A DNA stretch of 64,000 nt from positions 62,001 through 126,000 of the forward strand of contig CADAKH010000017.1 in NCBI GenBank assembly GCA_902788505.1, read 5' to 3'. Both the position numbers and the translations under genes were made by a program. Below the pieces are notes generated by a model. That model searched no databases. It had not been told where the DNA came from and saw only the letters and a program-made list of their open reading frames with translations. Positions 18,158-26,762 of this stretch are shown here, one piece after another; position 1 is the first letter of the stretch, and the number at the start of each line of letters is the position of its first letter. This stretch comes from Oscillospiraceae bacterium (GTDB lineage Bacteria; Bacillota; Clostridia; Saccharofermentanales; Saccharofermentanaceae).

Positions 18158-18929
18158 AATGACTGTATTTGATCATGCCGTTGATCGCATAGCAGATTTC
18201 ATAAAAGCATCGTTCAAACACATTAAGTCCGATATATTTATATGTATTCATATTCAATTTCGCTGCTTTAAACTTATTGCCTGAACTGGATTTTCCGGAT
18301 AATCTGTATGTGATCAGCGGTTCATCGATTCCGTGTACAGTAAGTCCCGCTCTCAGCATACAAAGCCAGCAGGCAAAGTCTTCGTGCATGTCATTATCTC
18401 TTTCCTCGACAGGCGAATACTTAAGAAAATCCTGCTTTCTCATAAGCACCGATGAATTGGAGATTACATTTCTTTTTAGAAGTTTTTTATACCCTACTTC
18501 AGTCGGCACATGCATGATCCATTTATACGTATTATTATTAATGTCGATAAAAGCCGAAGCTGTATATACCAGATCACAATTTTTCTGATTAATGATCTTA
18601 ACCTGTTTTTCAAGTTTTTCCGGATGCCAAAGATCGTCAGCATCTATAAAAGCGATCCACTCGCCTTTTGCCGATTCGATTGCCTTAAACCTTGATTCCA
18701 ACGTACCTGTGTTTTGCAGGTTGGTAATAACCCTGATCCTGCAGTCCTTTTCAGACAAAGCACTGCAAATATCAGCTGTCTTATCCTCTGAAGCATCATT
18801 GACAATAACAAGTTCTAAATCCTTAAAAGTCTGATTAAGAACTGATAAAACAGATGATTCCAAAAAATGCTCAGAATTAAAGACCGGAAGAATTACACTT
18901 ACCAATCCAACATGATCAGCCTCTTTCAT
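18150..18929 (-). CDS. GT2 family glycosyltransferase
   Basis: 259 residues. VSVILPVFNSEHFLESSVL, IVNDASEDKTADIC and AFIDADDLWHPEKL are GT2 GT-A signatures with a DAD metal motif. GGGAGG precedes the ATG by seven bases. A TTGATG-18-TATAAT promoter lies upstream, so this is a single-gene unit convergent with the plus-strand transferase pair. It is shorter than its neighbours and lacks an evident membrane segment. Likely role: a sugar addition in surface glycan synthesis. Confidence 0.9.
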   Translation of the reverse strand: MKEADHVGLVSVILPVFNSEHFLESSVLSVLNQTFKDLELVIVNDASEDKTADICSALSEKDCRIRVITNLQNTGTLESRFKAIESAKGEWIAFIDADDLWHPEKLEKQVKIINQKNCDLVYTASAFIDINNNTYKWIMHVPTEVGYKKLLKRNVISNSSVLMRKQDFLKYSPVEERDNDMHEDFACWLCMLRAGLTVHGIDEPLITYRLSGKSSSGNKFKAAKLNMNTYKYIGLNVFERCFYEICYAINGMIKYSHFR

Positions 18930-18969
18930 CTGATCACCCTCCCTTATTCGAAAAATCTATCCCTATAAA

Positions 18970-18999
18970 ATTATACAACATGATTTTTCAGCTCATCAA
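18970..18999 (-). promoter_or_regulatory. Promoter of the single GT2 gene
   Basis: Minus strand: TTGATG (18994-18999), 18 bases, perfect TATAAT (18970-18975). Confidence 0.65.
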
Positions 19000-19051
19000 T
19001 GCAATAGCATAAAAATCAATAAAACAGGAGAATTACTCATTTGCAATAAAT

Positions 19052-19077
19052 AAGGCTGACTCAAAAGAGCCAGCCTT
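19052..19077 (-). terminator. Intrinsic terminator of the zinc-ribbon membrane protein gene
   Basis: Minus-strand RNA forms AAGGCTGGCTC-UUUU-GAGTCAGCCTT with one G-U wobble, followed by ATTTATT. On the plus strand the same position is an A-C mismatch, so it serves the minus-strand gene. It is nearly the same hairpin as at 20203-20228. Confidence 0.78.
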
Positions 19078-19100
19078 AATGCTTTCAAATTCAGAAGTTA

Positions 19101-20096
19101 TCAATCTTCTTCATCATCTTCATAATCATCTTCGTAGTCTTCTTCAGCCTCATCATCGATATCTTCTGAAACACTTTCTTCAGTTTCAATCGTATCGGTC
19201 GTAAATGAAGAATTAATGACTACATCAGAAACGGTACCGCCCAATGCCTTAACACTCTCAAGATAACACTGGCTGTATTCTTCAAAGCTGTAAGCCATTG
19301 CCCAACCCCATGCAGCATCACTGCGCCATATGGTATTGCCCTTGTAATCACTTATTATTCCGCCATTGGGATTAACTCTGATACCATCAAAATATACCGC
19401 GTCATAACAGATCTGATCACCGTAATCCTCGTTGTGCCATGTTACCTCATAAATAAGGACAAGTCTGCACGACTCATAATCCGCTTTGTCGGGAATACCT
19501 GTTACCAGATAAGCATCAAGAAAAACTGCATCGGTCTTATCATAATATTGGATAATTCCGTTATTGTTCTTGACAGCGCACTGATCGATCTTCATCTGGA
19601 TAGTCTTACCGCTGGAAATAAAATCATCCAGATCGGCCTTAAGATCCTCAGGTGTAACATTATAGTTCGGAGCAGGTGTCGGAGTAGCCAGTACAGATCC
19701 GGATGCAGATGAATAGATGTCACTATGATCCCTAATATAAAGGTATAATCTGTAGCAACCGTAAATCATGCCGGCAAAGATCACAAGTGCTATGAGTCTT
19801 CTGATCCATATTTTAACAGCTGACGACATTGCAGCCTGACGATTACGCTTGGCCTGTCTTTTCTCTGCCTCTATCTGAGCCTTCTGCTGAAGTTCATACT
19901 GTTTCTCAAGCAGTTCCTTCTCATGAGCCTGCTGCTTCGCCTGAAGTTCGGCTTCGGTCTTAAGCTTCTCGTACTCAACATCAGAATCATCATAGTCAAT
20001 AGCAGTAGTTGTTCCGCAGGAATTACAGACATACATTCCGTCCATGACTGAGAGCTTTGCACCGCAATTCGGGCACTGTAAATTAACGATCTTCAT
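19101..20096 (-). CDS. Zinc-ribbon, coiled-coil, single-pass membrane protein with acidic tail
   Basis: 331 residues of unknown function. An N-terminal zinc ribbon (LQCPNCGAKL ... MYVCNSCGTT) is followed by a charged Gln/Glu/Lys-rich coiled coil (about residues 45-85) and one membrane helix (IWIRRLIALVIFAGMIYGC). A linker ATPTPAPNYN leads to an outside domain of about 150 residues with no family I recognise, and the last 30 residues are almost all Asp and Glu. The ribbon should be cytosolic and the globular domain external. The neighbouring gene upstream also carries zinc ribbons, which suggests a shared membrane function. TATAAT lies at 20148-20153. Confidence 0.82.
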   Translation of the reverse strand: MKIVNLQCPNCGAKLSVMDGMYVCNSCGTTTAIDYDDSDVEYEKLKTEAELQAKQQAHEKELLEKQYELQQKAQIEAEKRQAKRNRQAAMSSAVKIWIRRLIALVIFAGMIYGCYRLYLYIRDHSDIYSSASGSVLATPTPAPNYNVTPEDLKADLDDFISSGKTIQMKIDQCAVKNNNGIIQYYDKTDAVFLDAYLVTGIPDKADYESCRLVLIYEVTWHNEDYGDQICYDAVYFDGIRVNPNGGIISDYKGNTIWRSDAAWGWAMAYSFEEYSQCYLESVKALGGTVSDVVINSSFTTDTIETEESVSEDIDDEAEEDYEDDYEDDEED

Positions 20097-20202
20097 TGAA
20101 TATCCCTCCCTTATTCACTGAAAACATTTAACTATCCCTAATTAATTATTATACATTACTTTGAATTAAAATACATAAATTATTGATCAGAAAACATATA
20201 AA

Positions 20203-20228
20203 GAGGCTGACTCCGGAGAGCCAGCCTC
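20203..20228 (-). terminator. Intrinsic terminator of the SPFH protein gene
   Basis: Minus-strand RNA: GAGGCTGGCTC-UCCG-GAGTCAGCCTC, one G-U wobble, then TTTATATG. On the plus strand the wobble is an A-C mismatch. Confidence 0.8.
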
Positions 20229-20255
20229 TGAACAGTTTTAGGAATAACCCGGATC

Positions 20256-21584
20256 TTATTCGATCTTTGTACCACACTCAGGGCAGAACTTAGGCATATT
20301 GCCGTCAGCGGGCTTGAAGCCGCACTTAGGGCAAGCTGCAGGAGCTGCTGCAGGCTGAGGCTTACCACAGTTACCGCAGAACTTACCTGTATTACCTGTC
20401 TGACCGCAAGAGCATGTCCAGCCTGCTGCTGCGGGAGCGGGCTGAGGCTGTCCGCAATTGCTGCAGAACTTACCTGTGTTGCCAGCCTGGCCGCAAGAAC
20501 ATGTCCAACCTGCTGCTACGGGAGCTGCCTGCTGAACGGGAGCCTGAGCTGCGCCACCGAAGAAACCGCCCTGCTGAACAGGAGCCTGCTGAGCTGCATT
20601 AATTCCTGCTGCTGTAGCCTGATTGCCGCCTACTGCACCCATCATACCAAGGCCCATGAATCCGTTAACTGCGCCGTTAGCGTTAGCACCGGCTGCCTTC
20701 ATAGCCTCTGTCTGACCGAGAGCTACAGCTGCACCGAGAGCACCCGGATCTGAACCATAGAGCTTTGCTTCGTCGACCTTCTCGATTCTCTCACGTGACT
20801 TATCGTCAGGTGTAACGGAAGCGATAGCAACAGTCTCTACAACGATACCTCTCTTCTGGAGCCATTCGTCATCAAGGCAGTCAGCCATATATCTTCTGAA
20901 CTCACCCTGCTTTGAAGGCAATGTTGAGAACATGATACCGTTCGGGTAAGGGCCACCGCACTTATTGAGTGTCTCTGTGATGTTGTCAAGGAACTCAAGA
21001 CGAGGCTGCATCGGCTTAGCAGGTGTTCCCATGAACTCTGCTACTGTGTACTCATCTTTGACGTTGCCGACGATGTTTCTGAAGAATGTAACAGGATTCT
21101 CAACTCTGAATGAGAATGTACCGTTCAAACGTATATAGATGTTACGATATTCAGGGTCTGCATAAGGTACGGGTGAAGGTGTACCGAAGTTCTGATTCAT
21201 CATCTCGAGCTTGTTTACGAAGTAAACTCTCTGCTGCTGCTGAATCTCTCCGCCCATCTTCATACGGTTCTTAGCAAGAATTGAAGGAGCTGTGGATGTA
21301 TCCCACTTATAAGCACCTGCATCGGAAACAACATCTACGATCTCACCATTGTTAACGAGAAGACAGAAGCATCCCTCAGGTACGTTGATGACGGAGCCGT
21401 TAGAGATAACTTCGGAATTACCCTTGTTTCTGCCCTTCTCCATCTTGTTGGCACCCTTCTTAACAAGGATATCCTGTCCCAAAGAATCCTGAGTAAAAAA
21501 CTCAAGATACTGATCCTGAATCTGGCTGGAAATTGAATCAAATGTTGTTCCTGCCACATTCTTGATTAAGCTAATCAATCCCAT
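20256..21584 (-). CDS. SPFH-domain protein with C-terminal zinc ribbons (YdjI-like)
   Basis: 442 residues. Residues about 1-280 are an SPFH/band-7-like domain of the YdjI type (MGLISLIKNVAGTTFDSI, VPEGCFCLLVNNGEIVDV, PVTFFRNIVGNV). An Ala/Gly/Gln-rich linker then leads to three zinc ribbons. Two are near-identical 29-residue copies (WTCSCGQAGNTGKFCSNCG and WTCSCGQTGNTGKFCGNCG); the third is CPKCGFKPADGN with CPECG. Proteins of this type form membrane-associated scaffolds, in Bacillus together with phage-shock-like factors. No classical membrane helix is evident. GGAGG precedes the ATG. Its own terminator separates it from the zinc-ribbon membrane protein gene downstream. Confidence 0.86.
   Translation of the reverse strand: MGLISLIKNVAGTTFDSISSQIQDQYLEFFTQDSLGQDILVKKGANKMEKGRNKGNSEVISNGSVINVPEGCFCLLVNNGEIVDVVSDAGAYKWDTSTAPSILAKNRMKMGGEIQQQQRVYFVNKLEMMNQNFGTPSPVPYADPEYRNIYIRLNGTFSFRVENPVTFFRNIVGNVKDEYTVAEFMGTPAKPMQPRLEFLDNITETLNKCGGPYPNGIMFSTLPSKQGEFRRYMADCLDDEWLQKRGIVVETVAIASVTPDDKSRERIEKVDEAKLYGSDPGALGAAVALGQTEAMKAAGANANGAVNGFMGLGMMGAVGGNQATAAGINAAQQAPVQQGGFFGGAAQAPVQQAAPVAAGWTCSCGQAGNTGKFCSNCGQPQPAPAAAGWTCSCGQTGNTGKFCGNCGKPQPAAAPAACPKCGFKPADGNMPKFCPECGTKIE
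20350..20520. repeat. Two-copy 87-bp in-gene repeat coding zinc ribbons
   Basis: The string GCAGAACTTACCTGT recurs at 20376 and 20463, an 87-base period equal to 29 codons, with most surrounding bases also shared. It encodes the two near-identical ribbons of the SPFH protein and looks like a recent internal duplication. Confidence 0.75.
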
Positions 21585-21658
21585 ATTTACTTCCTCCTAA
21601 GGTCTTGGTCGAAAATAACTCCGCCGATAAAAATAATATCATTTATTTGATAAAACAA

Positions 21659-21680
21659 CAATGATTTTACATAATCATTG
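21659..21680 (-). terminator. Probable terminator of the pyrophosphatase operon
   Basis: An 8-bp AT-rich stem (CAATGATT / AATCATTG) with a six-base loop is followed on the minus strand by TTGTTTTATC. It is placed 33 bases past the last gene. Confidence 0.6.
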
Positions 21681-21712
21681 GAACAGATATTTGAAAAATA
21701 AAAACGGCAATA

Positions 21713-23329
21713 TCAGCCCCACAATGCAGTCAGCATCGGGATGATCTGTTTTTTACGGCTCATTACACCCGGAAGGAACAGTTCGTTGTCATGAGCTTCA
21801 GCCGAGAAAGCATTTTGAATCGTATCGTCGCTGCCGATATAAAGCAGCACGGTGCCTTCAACGAGAACATCTGTCAGCATCAGCATGATCATGTCATAAC
21901 CGTTCTTTTTCTTGAGCATCTCCATAGTCTCAAGAAACTCACCTTTTCTGGCGATCATTGACTTAGAGTCTACACAGATGATCTGGCTTACACCGAGTGT
22001 CTGTCCTGCAATATGGAATTCCTTGAAATCTGTTTTGATGAGATGCTCAGCGCTCTGTTCAAGAATGCCGGAAGCATCATAAAGCTCTGCGCCTATCTCT
22101 TCTATCGATATGCCTGCGATCTTAGCAAGCCGCCCTGCAAGGACCTTGTCGCGCTCAGTGCATGTGGGAGATTTAAACATAACCGTGTCTGAAAGGATAG
22201 CTGACACCATAAGACCTGCCATGGCAGGCGCCGGTGTAACGCCACTCTCCTGATACATCTCGGCAATAATGGTAGTTGTACTTCCGACAGTCTCATTACG
22301 CACGTTGATAGGCTGTGTTGTCTGTATGTCTGCTAGTCTGTGATGGTCGATAATCTCTAGAAGTTCTGCCTGCTCAAGACCCGGAACAGACTGCGCCAAT
22401 TCATTGTGGTCTACAAGAACTATATTCTTTCTGTTAGGTCTCAAGAGATGGTATCTGGAGAGTGTTCCGACAACTTTATCCGACTCATCAAGTACCGGAT
22501 AGCTTCTGAAACGGCTCTTTAAGATAGTCTCACGGACATCATCAAGATAATCCGTAAGATGAAAACAGACTATGCCTTCACGGATACAGACACGTTCGAT
22601 CGGCATGGACTGGCAGATCATCTTCGATGTGCGGAGCGCATCGAACGGAGTGTAGATAACACATGTGTCACGATCTTTATACTGATTGATAAGGTCCTTA
22701 TTGATGTTGACTCCGCAGAGGATCAGCGCATTGACATTCTTATCCAGAGCGTATCTGATCATGTCCGGCTGATTGCCGCAGAGAACTATCTTGTCACTGT
22801 CGGTGAATGAGGGCAAATTGCCGTTTACCGGAAGCGCTATGGTGATATCACCAGATATCACATCGGCACTTTTTCCGTCTTTTGCTATCTGGCCTTCGAT
22901 AACCCCGAGAAGATTAAACAACGGAAGATCTGTGATGTGAGAGTTTTCGATGGTATCAAGCGTATAAGCTGCGATATCTCCTGCAGAAAGAGTGCCGAAG
23001 AGCGTGCCGTCGGAATTGACGACAGGTATTGATGTAGTACCTCCATCATTCATTGTCTTCCATGCGCGGTTCAAAGTAGCCGAGGGCTCTAATACAGGAG
23101 GTTTATCAAACTCGATATCACTTACCTGCGTCCTTACATCCTTAATCCTTACCGGAGAAGAGAAGCCGAATTTGGCAAGCATTCTCTTGGTTTCATCACT
23201 TAAGTGATCTAATCTTCCGGCAACATAATTTCTGTCACCTGCTGCATTTCGAAGTGCGGCATATGCCATTGCGGATACAACTGCATCCGTGTCAGGGTTT
23301 CTGTGGCCTACAACATAAACCGTATTCAT
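21713..23329 (-). CDS. ppaC: CBS/DRTGG-containing manganese-dependent inorganic pyrophosphatase
   Basis: 538 residues, the long regulated form of family II pyrophosphatase. The DHH-type metal motifs GHRNPDTDAV and IIDHHRLADIQ flank the insert. Two CBS segments (around residues 75-125, with GGTTSIPVVNSDGTLFG, and 245-300, with SRFRSYPVLDESDKVVG) enclose a DRTGG-like region. The C-terminal DHHA2 domain follows. The enzyme hydrolyses pyrophosphate in the cytosol; in characterised relatives the CBS pair binds adenine nucleotides and adjusts activity. It follows the P-loop gene by 33 bases and is the last gene of the ABC operon. Confidence 0.93.
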   Translation of the reverse strand: MNTVYVVGHRNPDTDAVVSAMAYAALRNAAGDRNYVAGRLDHLSDETKRMLAKFGFSSPVRIKDVRTQVSDIEFDKPPVLEPSATLNRAWKTMNDGGTTSIPVVNSDGTLFGTLSAGDIAAYTLDTIENSHITDLPLFNLLGVIEGQIAKDGKSADVISGDITIALPVNGNLPSFTDSDKIVLCGNQPDMIRYALDKNVNALILCGVNINKDLINQYKDRDTCVIYTPFDALRTSKMICQSMPIERVCIREGIVCFHLTDYLDDVRETILKSRFRSYPVLDESDKVVGTLSRYHLLRPNRKNIVLVDHNELAQSVPGLEQAELLEIIDHHRLADIQTTQPINVRNETVGSTTTIIAEMYQESGVTPAPAMAGLMVSAILSDTVMFKSPTCTERDKVLAGRLAKIAGISIEEIGAELYDASGILEQSAEHLIKTDFKEFHIAGQTLGVSQIICVDSKSMIARKGEFLETMEMLKKKNGYDMIMLMLTDVLVEGTVLLYIGSDDTIQNAFSAEAHDNELFLPGVMSRKKQIIPMLTALWG

Positions 23330-23362
23330 ATATCGAGCCCTTCCGGAACAAACGGTTCCAAA

Positions 23363-24040
23363 TCAATATGCGTAATGGATCTTTCTCTCCATTCTGAAAA
23401 GCTCATGATCTTTAAGCTTTCCTTCAGGAATGTCAACGCCTTCCATCACACAGTTGGCAATAAGCGGAATACCCGTAAGCTTTGATGCTTCAAGGATCTT
23501 CTTCTCGCCTTCTTCGAGCATCCCGGCAGTAGTCTCTTCAAGAAGATTCGTATTGTTGAGATAACCGTCGATCTTAAAGCCTGCCGCAGCAGTAAGTTCA
23601 TTTGTCATTACCGCGATCTGTTCGGCATCTGAAGTAAAAGGTCTTAACGTGTTAACTGCCATGTAAATGGCTGTATCCGTGTTCTCGATCCTCTTTCGGA
23701 TGGAACCAAGAACGATGGCGCCCATATCTTCTCCTCCGATATCGAAAATGCCCTGATAGGATTCATCATCGAATATAACGTACATTTCAGGAGTAAGGAC
23801 AGGAGCATCAACGTTTGAACCGGCATACAAAGGCGTGATCAGCCTTATACCTGCTTCTTCAAGAACCGCGCCGCAATCAGATGAACGGTAGAAAGGATTA
23901 ACGATATCAAGATCTGCTATGAGAAGCTTCTTGTCCGGCATGGCTTTCCGCTGGGCAAGAGACATATTGACTGCGATCTCGGATTTACCGCTTCCGTAAG
24001 CGCCGATGATGATCGTTAAACGGTGGTCTAGATAAAACAT
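23363..24040 (-). CDS. P-loop ATP-binding protein (CobQ/ParA-like)
   Basis: 225 residues. The Walker A motif GAYGSGKSEIAVN stands at the N-terminus, followed by LLIADLDIVNPFYRS with a Walker-B-like or switch aspartate, and FDIGGEDMGAIVLGS. The pattern is that of a SIMIBI-class ATPase of unknown cellular role, conserved in Clostridia. Its ATG shares one base with the stop of the ABC permease (TGATG), so it belongs to the ABC-permease-P-loop-pyrophosphatase operon. It is not an ABC ATPase: no LSGGQ signature is seen. Confidence 0.8.
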   Translation of the reverse strand: MFYLDHRLTIIIGAYGSGKSEIAVNMSLAQRKAMPDKKLLIADLDIVNPFYRSSDCGAVLEEAGIRLITPLYAGSNVDAPVLTPEMYVIFDDESYQGIFDIGGEDMGAIVLGSIRKRIENTDTAIYMAVNTLRPFTSDAEQIAVMTNELTAAAGFKIDGYLNNTNLLEETTAGMLEEGEKKILEASKLTGIPLIANCVMEGVDIPEGKLKDHELFRMERKIHYAY

Positions 24041-25116
24041 CAGAATAAATTCTTCCTTCCGAAAACAAAGTAACCATATCCTCCGATAACAAGAATATAT
24101 ATCAGGGATCTGACTACATATGTGGTATTGAGCTGGGCATAAGAGAGGTGCATCGAATCCGTGTGCTTGAAATCTTTGGGCTGAAGATTACACATATCCG
24201 GATTGTACATGCCGCTGGTCAGAGCCACTGAGAAATCAATCTCATCCGTGTAATCGGGATTGCTGGCAATGGCCTGTGACAGATCTGCGGCGTAATCCTG
24301 GTTAAAGCCAAGATTGGTAATGAGATAGACCGGTCTTCCCACTTTCCATCCCATTCCGAGGTAAAAATCCTTATCGTAGTTTTCCTCGAAAAATTCTACC
24401 GTCTCATCGGTCATAAGACCTTCTTCGACCATCTCTTCATAACGCTCATGTCTCTTCTCGATATAGTCATCTACAGCTTTACCCGGCAAATTAAATTTGA
24501 ATAAACCGAATACTGTTGTTGCCGTAGAAACAAACATAACGACGAGGATCGACATAATGATAGGCAAAGCACGCTTTCTGAACACGAGAGACAGCGTTAC
24601 TGCCATGACAGTAAAGACAAGCACAATGCAAATTCCGACCATGTGTCTGATAAACATCTCGCCGCCATTAACATTAACGCCCATTCCCGTAACAAGTAAT
24701 CCCAGCATGGCAAAGCTTATGTAAACAATGCATAATGCTACCGTAGCGGCAATCTGCGAGATTATGTATGAGAAGAATATCGATGTTCTTGAATGACCAG
24801 CGGTTACCTTGTTCCTGACTATACCGTCAGAGAAATCCTTACCTATGTGAATACAGGTGAATAGTGCAATGAACTTTGGAAGGTCATTTACAAATGCAAT
24901 GGTAATAATCCATGTAAAATATCTTATTTCCGAATCAGACATTGCATAATCAACAAATGACATGTCGGTATCCATAAACGTCAAACCGATAATGATCCGG
25001 TAGAAAACTGCAACTAACAGAGGCCACAAAATGCAGTAACCGCCGACAATTTTGAAAAATACGCTTTTAAAGAGACGTCTGAATTCAAACTTTAAAAGAT
25101 TAAGCATGAGACTCAC
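24040..25116 (-). CDS. ABC-2 type transporter permease
   Basis: 358 residues with about six membrane helices. The N-terminus MLNLLKFEFRRLFKSVFFK is typical of ABC-2 export permeases. A large extracytoplasmic loop of about 110 residues (after FKFNLPGKAVDDYIEKR) lies before the last helix. It overlaps the ATPase gene by 17 bases and the P-loop gene by one. The substrate is unknown; such pairs often export antimicrobial peptides or lipids. Confidence 0.87.
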   Translation of the reverse strand: MSLMLNLLKFEFRRLFKSVFFKIVGGYCILWPLLVAVFYRIIIGLTFMDTDMSFVDYAMSDSEIRYFTWIITIAFVNDLPKFIALFTCIHIGKDFSDGIVRNKVTAGHSRTSIFFSYIISQIAATVALCIVYISFAMLGLLVTGMGVNVNGGEMFIRHMVGICIVLVFTVMAVTLSLVFRKRALPIIMSILVVMFVSTATTVFGLFKFNLPGKAVDDYIEKRHERYEEMVEEGLMTDETVEFFEENYDKDFYLGMGWKVGRPVYLITNLGFNQDYAADLSQAIASNPDYTDEIDFSVALTSGMYNPDMCNLQPKDFKHTDSMHLSYAQLNTTYVVRSLIYILVIGGYGYFVFGRKNLF

Positions 25117-26008
25117 CTCCTACAAGGTTAACAAAGTAAGTCTCAAGATCAGTCTCCTTTGTTACGACTCTGGCGATATTGGCGCCTGCATCATTTGCGG
25201 CAAGGACGATATTGGTAAGGTTATAATAGCCCTTCGCGAAAACAACACCTGATGCACTGTCATAGGTCGTTGTAAGTCCCTTCGCATTAAGCACCGGTAT
25301 AAGCTTTTCGGGATTTGCCGAATAAAATTCCGATACAAGTCCGCCCGCATTCTCAACTGCTTCGGATCTTGCCTCCTTAACGACTCTGCCTTTCTCTACA
25401 AAAGCAAAATCGGTGGCAAGCTTAGCAAGTTCCGAGAGGATGTGGCTCGAAATGATTATCGTTACACCCCTCTCCTTGTTGAGCTTTTCAAGCACTTCAC
25501 GGATCTGGATGATACCCTGCGGATCAAGACCGTTAATAGGCTCATCAAGGATAAGAAGTTCCGGATTACCGGCCATCGCCATGGCAATACCAAGTCTCTG
25601 GCGCATACCCAGAGAGAACTTACCTGCCTTCTTCTTGCCGGTATCGCCAAGTCCTACAAACGCAAGATTCTCATCAATGGTCTCATCGATCTTAAGGCCC
25701 AGATTAATGTACTGGTAAATGAGATTATCTCTTGCCGAAGCATTTGAATAGATCGATGGAAGCTCGACCAGTGCTCCGATGTTACCGAGTTTCTTGTGAT
25801 CGAATCCGTATTCGACCGTTCCTGAAGTAGGCTTCTGAAGACCTGACATAATTCTCATTATCGTGGTCTTACCTGCCCCGTTCCTTCCGACTAGTCCGAA
25901 GATAGAACCTTTAGGCACGGAAAAAGTCATATTATCAAGAACATGAGCTTTACCGTAATCTTTGGAAACGCCATTAACTTTAATAACGAAATCCGTATTT
26001 TCTGACAC
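25100..26008 (-). CDS. ABC transporter ATP-binding protein
   Basis: 302 residues, starting at GTG with AGGAGA eight bases before. Walker A is VGRNGAGKTTIMR, the signature FSLGMRQRLGIAMA and Walker B LLILDEPINGLDP, with the switch His in SSHILSELAK. The C-terminal 80 residues are an extra domain of the kind found in bacitracin- and lantibiotic-resistance exporters. It pairs with the overlapping permease. A perfect TATAAT lies at 26055-26060 without a good -35. Confidence 0.93.
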   Translation of the reverse strand: MSENTDFVIKVNGVSKDYGKAHVLDNMTFSVPKGSIFGLVGRNGAGKTTIMRIMSGLQKPTSGTVEYGFDHKKLGNIGALVELPSIYSNASARDNLIYQYINLGLKIDETIDENLAFVGLGDTGKKKAGKFSLGMRQRLGIAMAMAGNPELLILDEPINGLDPQGIIQIREVLEKLNKERGVTIIISSHILSELAKLATDFAFVEKGRVVKEARSEAVENAGGLVSEFYSANPEKLIPVLNAKGLTTTYDSASGVVFAKGYYNLTNIVLAANDAGANIARVVTKETDLETYFVNLVGGESHA

Positions 26009-26084
26009 GACTTATTCTCCTTATTACCCTTTTGTCAAATTTGAATTAAATCATATTATAACAAAATGGGATATAAGAGAATAA

Positions 26085-26690
26085 TCAGGTCTTAACAAGC
26101 TCTCTTGCGCGCTCGCCGATAATTACTGCAGCAATGAGTTTTACGATATCAGGGATGATGAACGGAATGACACACATGGTCATAACTGCACCAAGACCGA
26201 TGGGACCAGTCTTTGCTGCATAAACGGTCATAAACCAGATAACACCTACGATATATAAGACTACTTCAAATATGACTGAATTAATTGCGCCGAATATCCA
26301 TGTTTTGACTGTGGAAGTCATAAGCTTCTTGAAAATGAGCTTTTCTAAAAGCCAATAGATCAGTCCGGCAATCAAAAATCCGACAAGAAATCCGCCGGTA
26401 GGACCGATAAGAGATGTTACTCCGCCTTTGAAGCCGGCGAAAACAGGGATTCCGCAGGCACCCATCACAAGATAGACCAGGATAGAGATCGTGCCTCTTC
26501 TTCCGCCGCAGGTAAGCATTACCGCAAGGATAGCCATAGTCTGCAAAGTAAAAGGAACCGGTCCTAACGGGATGCTGATCCATGAACACACTGTTATCAG
26601 GGCTGCAGAAATTGCAATAAGAACGAGATCATATATAAATGCCCTGTTTTTAGTTACTTTTGACTTTGATTTAGCGCTTGCTTCTGACAT
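26085..26690 (-). CDS. bioY: Biotin transporter S component
   Basis: 201 residues from the ATG at 26690, with AGAGG ahead; the open frame to 26753 lacks a ribosome site and crosses the operator. Six hydrophobic helices, VPFTLQTMAILAVMLTCGG and YLVMGACGIPVFAGFKGG are hallmarks of BioY, the substrate-binding subunit of the ECF biotin transporter. No bioM or bioN is adjacent, as usual where BioY shares a common ECF energising module. The start region carries a BirA-type palindrome, implying repression when biotin is plentiful. Confidence 0.95.
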   Translation of the reverse strand: MSEASAKSKSKVTKNRAFIYDLVLIAISAALITVCSWISIPLGPVPFTLQTMAILAVMLTCGGRRGTISILVYLVMGACGIPVFAGFKGGVTSLIGPTGGFLVGFLIAGLIYWLLEKLIFKKLMTSTVKTWIFGAINSVIFEVVLYIVGVIWFMTVYAAKTGPIGLGAVMTMCVIPFIIPDIVKLIAAVIIGERARELVKT

Positions 26691-26720
26691 TGTAAACCTC
26701 TTTGCATTTTTAGTTGACAA
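26690..26720 (-). promoter_or_regulatory. Probable BirA (biotin repressor) operator of bioY
   Basis: Minus strand: TTGTCAACT (26712-26720), 13 bases, GGTTTACAA (26690-26698). The two arms differ from perfect symmetry at two positions and match the known TTGTAAACC...GGTTTACAA biotin operator at similar spacing. The right arm overlaps the bioY ATG. Confidence 0.8.
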
Positions 26721-26725
26721 TCGAG

Positions 26726-26753
26726 ATTTTACTCTTCTGTTTTCAGAAATCAA
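26726..26753 (-). promoter_or_regulatory. bioY promoter
   Basis: Minus strand: TTGATT (26748-26753), 16 bases, TAAAAT (26726-26731). The predicted start, near 26719, falls inside the BirA-type operator, as expected for repression. Confidence 0.6.
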
Positions 26754-26762
26754 TAGGGAAAA

